Shown: piece after piece, positions 1 to 4,943 of the stretch
Position numbering within the stretch: position 1 is the stretch's first letter
Layout of the letters: the number at the start of each line of letters is the position of its first letter
Assembly (NCBI GenBank): GCA_016840945.1
Contig: JAEORJ010000325.1
Coordinates: 1 to 5,789, forward strand
Length of the DNA: 5,789 bases
Direction of reading: 5' to 3'
DNA from: Candidatus Gerdarchaeota archaeon
GTDB lineage: Archaea > Asgardarchaeota > Heimdallarchaeia > JABLTI01
Made by a program: the position numbers and the translations under genes
The notes under the pieces: generated by a model
Told to the model about the DNA's origin: nothing
Databases searched by the model: none
The model's input: only the letters and a program-made list of their open reading frames with translations

Positions 1-249
1 ATTGGTGGATTATATTACCTTTCGAATCTAAAGGAGTTAGACTTATCAGAAAATCAGATTACAATGATAGATGGTCTTAGTAAATTAATAAATCTGGAAC
101 GTTTGGATTTGAATCATAATAATATATCGTTTGTGCAAGGTTTAGAAAAGTTAGAAAATCTTTCTTCCATTGATTTGAGTGGTAATCCCATAGAAGGCCA
201 TGATTTATCTATTTGGAATGGTGAATATTGGATTAATCTTTGCAAGTAA
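1..249 (+). CDS. Leucine-rich repeat protein, SDS22-like (3' end only)
   Basis: The reading frame is open from base 1 and ends at TAA 247-249, so the 5' part lies outside the window; the internal ATG at 64 falls in the middle of a repeat and is not the start. The 82 visible residues hold three leucine-rich repeats with an exact 22-residue period: LxxLxxLxLxxNxI begins at residues 7, 29 and 51, and the first two are followed by a Gly-Leu pair (25-26, 47-48). This period is typical of the SDS22/PP1-regulatory type of repeat, which forms a curved protein-binding surface. The last repeat ends in NPI, as terminal repeats often do, and a short non-repeat tail with two Trp caps it (residues 65-82). 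It is probably a cytoplasmic protein-interaction module; no partner or catalytic domain is visible. The repeat call is secure, the cellular role is unknown. Confidence 0.88.
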   Translation: MGGLYYLSNLKELDLSENQITMIDGLSKLINLERLDLNHNNISFVQGLEKLENLSSIDLSGNPIEGHDLSIWNGEYWINLCK

Positions 250-274
250 GAAAATTCCTTCATTATCAGTTTCT

Positions 275-301
275 AAAAAAAACATTTGCTAATAATAGCA
301 A
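275..301 (-). terminator. Second minus-strand terminator-like hairpin with U8 run
   Basis: A perfect 6-base-pair stem (TTGCTA at 286-291 pairing with TAGCAA at 296-301, four-base loop) is followed on the minus strand, after three bases, by an uninterrupted T8 run (A8 at 275-282 on the + strand). It lies about 70 bases beyond the first minus-strand terminator and before the opposing leucine-rich repeat gene, so it would act as a backup stop against antisense readthrough. The + strand lacks a U-run after this hairpin, so it is not a good terminator for the leucine-rich repeat gene. The stem is short and AT-rich. Confidence 0.45.
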
Positions 302-335
302 GAGAATTAAAATAATGCTATTCAATAATCCTAAT

Positions 336-370
336 AAAAAAAGATAATGAATGGTTTTTCCATTCATTAT
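336..370 (-). terminator. Hairpin-plus-U-run terminator of the exported-protein gene
   Basis: A perfect 11-base-pair stem (344-354 ATAATGAATGG pairing with 360-370 CCATTCATTAT) closes a five-base T loop. On the minus strand it begins directly after the TAA stop codon of the exported-protein gene and is followed by C and a T7 run (A7 at 336-342 on the + strand). This is the shape of an intrinsic terminator. U-runs are the core archaeal termination signal; the hairpin is an addition. On the + strand the hairpin is followed only by a TTTAATATT stretch, so it may work weakly for the leucine-rich repeat gene too. Confidence 0.65.
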
Positions 371-1516
371 TTAATATTGAGTTCCAGCAGCAACCAACCA
401 TGAACCAACTGGTTTTATGTATGAACAATATGTACCAATGAAATATCTTGTAAAGAAGTAATACGTTGTAGATGAAGTATCTGCTATTGGTGGATCTCCG
501 TAATTACGATTGTTAATCGTAATCTTTATTCTTCCTCCGACAAGTAGAATTGATGAAGGATATAATCCATATATTCTATTATAAGAAAATCCATAATCAA
601 TTATTCCTGCTTCAACACCAATAGTTACTTCACTGCCAAATTCTTGGGTTGACGAGTGAGCTATCCACCATCCATCTATAATCCATCTATGTAAAATAGT
701 ACCATTAATTGTATGTAAATTACCATCCAAAGACTCATTTTGTTCTAGTAATCTATCTGCACGAGTTGTTGTATCCCATATTGGGTACCAATAATCGTCA
801 TCATCATTGTACAAAACGTTTGCATCAAATCCCCAATCTGTGTAAAGACCAGGTTCAATGTTTGGATCTTGCCATAAGTCCATTCGTAAATAAAATCTAG
901 CTTTATATTTAAACGAACTTATATTGTAGAGCTCATATAGTCCAAGTCGCATATAATGGTCATCGTGATACATATTTGCTATATTGTAGTATAGTGGGTC
1001 ATAATTTCCAAGGTTTAATTCCCAGTATCTAGCTAATAGAAGAGAAGTATCAACATCATTCAATGATTCTGCTAGCTCAGGATGGTTTGCTATAGCTCTG
1101 TTAAGATCAGGCCAAGCTCTAAAAGTAGCAAATACAGATTGAACACCATCATATAAGCTAATAGTCTTTGTTTTGTCGCGATATCCTGTTAAATCAATTT
1201 GTAATGTAAATGTTTTTGATCCAGAAGTTGAATAAGTAAAGGTTTTAGCAAAGAATCCTGTGGATGTTGTTGTTGCATACTTCACAACACTACCTGGACC
1301 TGTTATTTTAACTGTAGCACCAGCAAATTTTTCATCATTTTCTTTGTAGACATATCCTTGAACATAATAGTAATATACAGTAGGTATGCCACCACCACCA
1401 CCACCGCCTGGATCCAAATCAATTGGTCCTTTAACAGGAATTTGTATAATACCTATTCCTATCAAGGTCATAAAAAGACATACGAATATTATTCTGAATG
1501 ATTTTATTTTATTCAT
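371..1516 (-). CDS. Exported protein with carboxypeptidase-regulatory-like domain and aromatic-rich C-terminal domain
   Basis: The 381-residue product starts at ATG 1516-1514; an in-frame GTG four codons upstream (1528) is possible but would place Glu-Lys before the signal. The N-terminus is a basic Lys-containing stretch followed by an uninterrupted hydrophobic segment (about residues 7-26), typical of a Sec signal or a single membrane anchor. A seven-glycine linker (37-43) and a YYYY run (48-51) lead to a beta-rich module (about 52-133) with the pattern GYVYxxN...GATVxITG...TTxxTGFF, which resembles CarboxypepD_reg/Cna-B-like domains. The remaining 250 residues are unusually rich in Tyr and Trp, with an acidic NDDDD stretch (237-241), three N-glycosylation sequons (Asn198, 260, 271) and no catalytic motif I recognise. 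There is no C-terminal membrane segment. It is probably a cell-surface or secreted binding protein. It is transcribed divergently from the next gene. Export is likely; the function is unknown. Confidence 0.8.
   Translation of the reverse strand: MNKIKSFRIIFVCLFMTLIGIGIIQIPVKGPIDLDPGGGGGGGIPTVYYYYVQGYVYKENDEKFAGATVKITGPGSVVKYATTTSTGFFAKTFTYSTSGSKTFTLQIDLTGYRDKTKTISLYDGVQSVFATFRAWPDLNRAIANHPELAESLNDVDTSLLLARYWELNLGNYDPLYYNIANMYHDDHYMRLGLYELYNISSFKYKARFYLRMDLWQDPNIEPGLYTDWGFDANVLYNDDDDYWYPIWDTTTRADRLLEQNESLDGNLHTINGTILHRWIIDGWWIAHSSTQEFGSEVTIGVEAGIIDYGFSYNRIYGLYPSSILLVGGRIKITINNRNYGDPPIADTSSTTYYFFTRYFIGTYCSYIKPVGSWLVAAGTQY
1388..1408 (-). repeat. Run of seven glycine codons (GGT/GGC)
   Basis: Seven consecutive GGN codons, five of them identical GGT, encode the glycine linker between the signal/anchor segment and the beta domain of the exported protein. 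In DNA terms it is a short ACC/GGT microsatellite, GC-rich in an otherwise AT-rich gene, and could change length by replication slippage without breaking the frame. Confidence 0.8.
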
Positions 1517-1627
1517 TTTTTCTACCACATCCCTATTATTCGTGAGAAAAAGGTGACTTAATTTATTCTTTAGAGTGTTATCTCGAGAAAAATATCGATT
1601 TAAAATTTAAAAAAAGTGATTCCTAAC

Positions 1628-1649
1628 CATTAAAAGTTAATTTTTAATG
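1628..1649. promoter_or_regulatory. Inverted repeat in the divergent promoter region
   Basis: CATTAAAA (1628-1635) and TTTTAATG (1642-1649) form a perfect 8-base inverted repeat around a six-base spacer. It lies about midway between the minus-strand exported-protein gene and the + strand 597-residue gene, where a shared operator could sit. The rest of the 225-base spacer holds A/T tracts, a TCTCGAGA palindrome (1581-1588) and no coding sequence. A repeat of this size in such AT-rich DNA can occur by chance, so binding is only a possibility. Confidence 0.3.
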
Positions 1650-1712
1650 TTTTTACTAGGGGTATCATTTTTACCAAAAAAAACTTCAAAAATTTCACAA
1701 AATGTTATTAAA

Positions 1713-1719
1713 TTTAATA
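1713..1719 (+). promoter_or_regulatory. Putative TATA box for the 597-residue protein gene
   Basis: TTTAATA lies within an A/T stretch whose centre is about 26 bases upstream of the ATG at 1742. With usual archaeal TATA spacing, transcription would start at or near the start codon, giving a leaderless mRNA. This fits the absence of a well-spaced ribosome-binding site before that ATG. The region is very AT-rich, so the match is weak evidence. Confidence 0.3.
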
Positions 1720-1741
1720 CTGTTAAATTAGTTAAAAGTGA

Positions 1742-3535
1742 ATGTTTTCAGTCATTTTATTGGGATTAGAGATGTCTAAAGATAAGGAAATAAGTTTCGA
1801 TTTTCTACAAAAGGAATTTAGAAAAATTATCCGTAAAATTGCTAATTATTTAGATCAAAAAGTACCTAAACCATACCCAATAGTCAAATTACAAGAAGAA
1901 AATTCTGATGTTATTATTCCTGATTATGGTAAAGGTTTTGGAGCTGTAACTATAGAATCCACGATTTTAATCGCAAAATGGATTATGAATCTTCAAAAAA
2001 AAGAGCAACCAGTAATAATGAAATTTCTCTTTGTTAGAGAAAGCTTTAGACTTTTTCTTTATAAGATGATTGCAGATTTTGAAGATTATCAAGATTTAAT
2101 TGAAGTTACTCTCAATATTATAGCTGCTATTTGGATAATTTATGATGAGCAAATAAGATTAATTGACAATCCAATTATCACCATTCGAGGACATATCCCT
2201 TTTGAGGATGATGACATATTTAAATATCTGAATTGGGATTGGGTACTCATTGATAGCTACAAGTATGGCATTTCAGCTTATCGATTGTTAATGAAGTTAA
2301 TTGCTCAAATTAATAAAGCAAAGAAACAACAACTAATCCAAGCTACTATTGCATCGGAGTATCTAGAATGGGTTGAGTTACAAAAACAAGAAGAAAGTTT
2401 TCTATCACTCCCAATATACTTTAAACAGAAGCATTTTGATATGTTAAAAGCTATGGTAAAGCTAGGTGCAATTAAAGCATCAGCAAAAAATGTTGGCAAT
2501 TTAATTGGTAAAAGCTACAATGTAGTTGACATTTCATACAAGGAATTATTTGAAGACTATTCAATTTATTGGCGCGCTAAACCTAACATTTTACTTCTGA
2601 GATTATATCCATACCACTTCAGACTAACCTTAAAGAATAAAGAAAGTTTTAATCGCATTTTACGTTATTTAAAATCACAGAAATATCTCAAAGATATTGA
2701 TATATATGATGCAGGTGATAATGGCTTTGTTGTCGCTGGCACTTTAGACTGCCCTTTAATTGTTAGCAATAAGTTTTCAAATTATTTGGAGAAATTATCT
2801 AAGCAAGGTATTATTCTTGATTACTTCTTCGAAATGATTAGAAATGAAAAAGGGTTGTGTACTATTACAACTAATAAACTTAAATTGAAAAAAGAGATAT
2901 TTTATGATTTACTTACTAAACCAGAAAAATTCAATCTTTATACCTTGCCAATTTTTGAATATGACTATAAAATCTCAAAAGTTCCAAAATTTAAGAAAGC
3001 AGTTTTTAATGAAGAAGTATTGACATATTTGTCACTTATAGCTGCACGATATCTAGGAAAAGCTCATTATATGTTTCAAAATATTGACAAAGGTTACAAG
3101 TTTTGCCAGAAAAATAACATTGATCCAACAAATATGAAAGCAGTGAAATCTTTCATTAGTCAACTTGATTTTCGAGCTAGAAGATTAGGAGCAATAAATT
3201 ATTATTTAAATATTCAAAACATCGGCAATTTCAATTCCTCCCTTTATTGTGAATTACTGATTGATCCAGAACACGAGTCACTAAAAACCTTTCTTGAACG
3301 AATTAAAATATTCTCTTCTATGATCATTCGTACGTTTTATGATAGAGTAACTATACATATTCCTAAAATTAGCTTTGAAACTCCGTTAACAGAAGTAATA
3401 AAAGAAGAATTGAAGAGATTGCAAATCAATTATTTAATTTACCCTTTCGATTATTATAGAGAATTTGTTCCTAGCGTTAATCTACCATTTGATGAACTTT
3501 ATGATTATGATTTAAAAAAATGGAAATATCAATAA
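1742..3535 (+). CDS. Large protein of unknown function with possible duplicated winged-helix/ferredoxin-like units
   Basis: I do not recognise this 597-residue protein. It has no signal peptide and no convincing membrane segment, and is rich in Lys, Ile, Tyr and Phe, so it is probably cytoplasmic. Residues 1-220 are mostly helical (amphipathic stretch 18-40, long helix 177-218). Residues 226-275 read like a helix-turn-helix (FDMLKAMVKLGAIKASAKNV, then a second helix). Residues 283-365 have an alternating strand/helix pattern like an Lrp/AsnC effector or ACT-type ferredoxin fold. A similar order recurs at 420-495 (helical) and 499-580; the segments DCPLIVSNKFSNYLEKL and ETPLTEVIKEELKRL align, each followed by a hydrophobic strand and aromatics. 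This suggests an internal duplication and possibly a DNA-binding regulator, as an inference only. An alternative start is ATG 1772 (codon 11); the upstream one fits a leaderless transcript. The gene stands alone, divergent from its left neighbour and separated from the downstream operon by its operator region. Confidence 0.85.
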   Translation: MFSVILLGLEMSKDKEISFDFLQKEFRKIIRKIANYLDQKVPKPYPIVKLQEENSDVIIPDYGKGFGAVTIESTILIAKWIMNLQKKEQPVIMKFLFVRESFRLFLYKMIADFEDYQDLIEVTLNIIAAIWIIYDEQIRLIDNPIITIRGHIPFEDDDIFKYLNWDWVLIDSYKYGISAYRLLMKLIAQINKAKKQQLIQATIASEYLEWVELQKQEESFLSLPIYFKQKHFDMLKAMVKLGAIKASAKNVGNLIGKSYNVVDISYKELFEDYSIYWRAKPNILLLRLYPYHFRLTLKNKESFNRILRYLKSQKYLKDIDIYDAGDNGFVVAGTLDCPLIVSNKFSNYLEKLSKQGIILDYFFEMIRNEKGLCTITTNKLKLKKEIFYDLLTKPEKFNLYTLPIFEYDYKISKVPKFKKAVFNEEVLTYLSLIAARYLGKAHYMFQNIDKGYKFCQKNNIDPTNMKAVKSFISQLDFRARRLGAINYYLNIQNIGNFNSSLYCELLIDPEHESLKTFLERIKIFSSMIIRTFYDRVTIHIPKISFETPLTEVIKEELKRLQINYLIYPFDYYREFVPSVNLPFDELYDYDLKKWKYQ

Positions 3536-3584
3536 AATCATGAATGCTGCACCTGCTCTAAAATTAATCTTTCTTTAAGCATTT

Positions 3585-3607
3585 AGAAGCAAATACTGTT
3601 TGTTTTT
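3585..3607 (+). terminator. Weak candidate terminator after the 597-residue protein gene
   Basis: AAGCAAA (3587-3593) can pair with TTTGTTT (3599-3605) around a five-base loop with one G-U pair, and the 3' arm is itself a U-rich run ending at 3607. A second pyrimidine-rich stretch (TCTTTCTTT) lies just before it, at 3569-3577. Either U-rich stretch could serve archaeal termination between the 597-residue gene and the next promoter. The hairpin is weak. The rest of the 3536-3657 spacer shows no gene. Confidence 0.28.
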
Positions 3608-3657
3608 CAGAATGAATTTAGCAAGATTAACTGCAAATAGATAGTTTTAAATAGGAT

Positions 3658-3683
3658 TACCATTTAGTATATACTAAATGGTA
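3658..3683. promoter_or_regulatory. Perfect 26-base palindromic operator (site 1)
   Basis: The half-site TACCATTTAGTAT (3658-3670) is followed with no spacer by its exact reverse complement (3671-3683). A perfect 26-base dyad with no loop is a poor RNA hairpin and is typical of a site bound by a dimeric DNA-binding protein. It sits immediately upstream of the winged-helix regulator gene, and the centre of the dyad contains the likely TATA box, so occupancy would block the TATA-binding protein. The natural candidate to bind it is the adjacent winged-helix protein, by autoregulation. Confidence 0.75.
3667..3674 (+). promoter_or_regulatory. Putative TATA box inside operator site 1
   Basis: GTATATAC lies at the dyad centre. 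Usual archaeal spacing of about 26 bases places the transcript start near 3696. That gives a leader of roughly 20 bases to the ATG at 3717, including the GGTGA ribosome-binding site. No purine-rich BRE element stands out directly upstream, where the sequence is the palindrome arm. Confidence 0.45.
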
Positions 3684-3706
3684 TCGTTCAGTGATTACTA
3701 AATGGT
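3683..3706. promoter_or_regulatory. Diverged second operator copy (site 2) abutting site 1
   Basis: This 24-base stretch matches the 24-base core of site 1 (3659-3682) at 18 of 24 positions, in register and directly abutting it. The right arm is nearly intact (TACTAAATGGT at 3696-3706 is identical to 3672-3682), while the left arm has drifted, mostly by transitions (C/T and A/G changes). Its own dyad symmetry is 8 of 12. It covers the predicted transcript start, the upstream ATG at 3702 and the beginning of the ribosome-binding site, as expected for a weaker second repressor site. An old tandem duplication of one operator would explain the arrangement. Confidence 0.6.
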
Positions 3707-3708
3707 GA
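3704..3708 (+). promoter_or_regulatory. Ribosome-binding site GGTGA that decides the regulator start
   Basis: GGTGA matches the core of the archaeal anti-Shine-Dalgarno complement (GGAGGTGAT) and is eight bases before the ATG at 3717. It lies inside codons 1-3 of the longer frame that opens at ATG 3702, so it supports 3717 as the true start. Confidence 0.55.
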
Positions 3709-3716
3709 AAACTAGC

Positions 3717-4457
3717 ATGACTACCCAAGAAATAGCAATTGATGAAAAAAGAAAATCTTTGTATAATTACTGGCATAAATTACCGTATTTTAAAACAATG
3801 GATACGTTAAATCTATCACAAGTTGAAGAATCTGAAGTCAGTAATTTCATAATAAAATACATAAGAGATGGAATAGAAGACGAGTTTGGTAGAATAAATA
3901 ATCTTTCAAGAAGACATGCATTCAGTGCAAAAGAACTTCATACAGCTTATGCTAAAAAATGGAAAGATCAGAATTATTCATTATCAAATTTCCATTTTCA
4001 TATAAACAGTCTTGTAAAAGATGGATATCTGCAGGAAATCGCTAAAATCCTTGAAGGTCGACATTATATAGCGTATTATGGTCGTACAGCAATAGCATTC
4101 ATAGGACAATATGATAACATTCTAACAGCATCAACAACTCAAGAAATATTCAATCCAATTAAGCAACTAATAAAGAACATGAATCCTGAAATCTCTCTTG
4201 AAATGATCGATCAAATTGTAGATGAAAATATAATATCAATGCAAGATTTCTATTATAGACTCTTTTCTTGGATAGAAGACAAATATCCCTTAATTTATAA
4301 GTCAAAAATTGATATTAAGGATTTTCTACAAATAGCTGGTCATTTTTCATTTTTTCACTATGAATTTGCTAAGACCTCTCAGAAGATTGGATCCTTACTT
4401 GATTTAGATAAAATTATGAATTATGAACGATACCCCATTGAAAATAAGAAAAAATAA
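3717..4457 (+). CDS. ArsR-like winged helix-turn-helix transcriptional regulator
   Basis: The 246-residue product uses ATG 3717, chosen for the GGTGA site eight bases upstream; ATG 3702 would add five residues and is possible if the mRNA is almost leaderless. A winged helix occupies about residues 40-130: FSAKELHTAYAKKW (69-82) is the first HTH helix, SLSNFHFHINSLVKDGYL (88-105) is the recognition helix and following turn, and a basic wing reaches EGRHYIAYYGRTAIAFIG (113-130), the ArsR-like pattern of HTH, wing and a YY-R-T-x-G-like ending. The C-terminal half (135-235) is mainly helical, aromatic-rich and unfamiliar; it may mediate dimerisation or sensing. No Cys is present, so it cannot be a thiol redox sensor or a Cys-based metal sensor. 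It is the first gene of the redox operon and follows a palindromic tandem operator, so autorepression is likely. The ligand is unknown. Confidence 0.8.
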   Translation: MTTQEIAIDEKRKSLYNYWHKLPYFKTMDTLNLSQVEESEVSNFIIKYIRDGIEDEFGRINNLSRRHAFSAKELHTAYAKKWKDQNYSLSNFHFHINSLVKDGYLQEIAKILEGRHYIAYYGRTAIAFIGQYDNILTASTTQEIFNPIKQLIKNMNPEISLEMIDQIVDENIISMQDFYYRLFSWIEDKYPLIYKSKIDIKDFLQIAGHFSFFHYEFAKTSQKIGSLLDLDKIMNYERYPIENKKK

Positions 4458-4474
4458 TGAACATTATACCAACA

Positions 4475-4483
4475 GGATGGGAT
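4475..4483 (+). promoter_or_regulatory. Ribosome-binding site of the C_GCAxxG_C_C protein gene
   Basis: GGATGGGAT matches the full archaeal Shine-Dalgarno consensus GGAGGTGAT at seven of nine positions and sits five bases before ATG 4489. It lies in the 31-base gap after the regulator stop codon, which supports independent translation initiation on a shared mRNA. Confidence 0.5.
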
Positions 4484-4488
4484 AACTA

Positions 4489-4941
4489 ATGGAAAATAAA
4501 TCTAAATTGATTAATTCAGCCAATAAAATGATGGAAGAATTACGAGGAAATTGTGCACAAGCAATTTTTGCCACATATGGTCCCCAAATAGGAGTAGAAA
4601 AAATCGATTGTGAATCATGTATGAAGATAGCTTCTGCTTTTGGTGGAGGGATAAATCGAACAGGAAATGTTTGTGGAGCTATTACAGGAGCATTAATGAC
4701 ATTAGGCTTGAAATATGGTGGAAGCGCTCAAGAAATTGAGGTAACACAAATCTCAAATCAATTCATTGAAGAATTCACTGCAATTAATGGCTCGATAATT
4801 TGTCGCGAGCTAATTGGATATGATCTTTTCAGTGATGAGGATTTGAGAGAAGCATTCAAGAAAGACATTTTCGAGAATTGTAAGAAATATGTTAATGATG
4901 CAGCTTGTTTAATGGAAAAACATATCGAAAGCGAGGGTTAG
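4489..4941 (+). CDS. C_GCAxxG_C_C family cysteine-rich redox protein
   Basis: The 150-residue product has the family pattern in order: GNCAQAIF (20-27), FGGGINRTGNVCGAITGALMTLG (51-73) with Cys62 in the CGAxTGA signature, NGSIICREL (100-108) with Cys105, and Cys131 in ENCKKYVNDAA. These four conserved cysteines (22, 62, 105, 131) define the C_GCAxxG_C_C family, small proteins predicted to be redox-active or to bind metal; no reaction is firmly established for most members. Three further cysteines are present: a CxxC pair (41, 44) just before the FGGG segment and Cys140 in the C-terminal helix. There is no signal peptide, so it is cytoplasmic. Length is normal for the family. It sits between a winged-helix regulator and a dehydrogenase, with only 2 bases to the latter, suggesting that it works with or supplies electrons to that enzyme; this partnership is inferred. 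Confidence 0.9.
   Translation: MENKSKLINSANKMMEELRGNCAQAIFATYGPQIGVEKIDCESCMKIASAFGGGINRTGNVCGAITGALMTLGLKYGGSAQEIEVTQISNQFIEEFTAINGSIICRELIGYDLFSDEDLREAFKKDIFENCKKYVNDAACLMEKHIESEG
4933..4937 (+). promoter_or_regulatory. Ribosome-binding site of the dehydrogenase gene
   Basis: GAGGG lies inside the last codons of the upstream gene, six bases before ATG 4944. The stop codon (4939-4941) falls between this site and the new start, an arrangement that favours translational coupling of the two proteins. Confidence 0.5.
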
Positions 4942-4943
4942 AA

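Noticed and set aside
64..249. ATG 64 as the true start of a small leucine-rich repeat protein
   Set aside because: The same frame is open from base 1 and already encodes the first 22-residue repeat in register, so the gene extends beyond the window.
709..900. Open + strand frame opposite the exported-protein gene
   Set aside because: It is antisense to a well-supported coding region, has no ribosome-binding site or recognisable protein features, and is His-rich in the manner of a chance frame.
1388..1408. ACC/GGT run as a CRISPR or other spaced repeat
   Set aside because: It is an uninterrupted trinucleotide run coding for glycine, without spacers or further copies.
371..1516. Lipoprotein anchoring through the Cys in the hydrophobic segment
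   Set aside because: Cys13 lies in the middle of the hydrophobic core and lacks a small residue at -1 (the sequence is IFVC), so it is not a convincing lipobox.
2305..2499. Open minus-strand frame within the 597-residue gene
   Set aside because: It is a chance Cys/Ser-rich frame antisense to a long continuous coding region, with no initiation signals.
3658..3683. The perfect palindrome as an RNA hairpin terminator for the upstream gene
   Set aside because: It has no loop at its centre, is AT-rich, is not followed by a U-run, and contains a TATA core directly before a gene. An operator fits much better.
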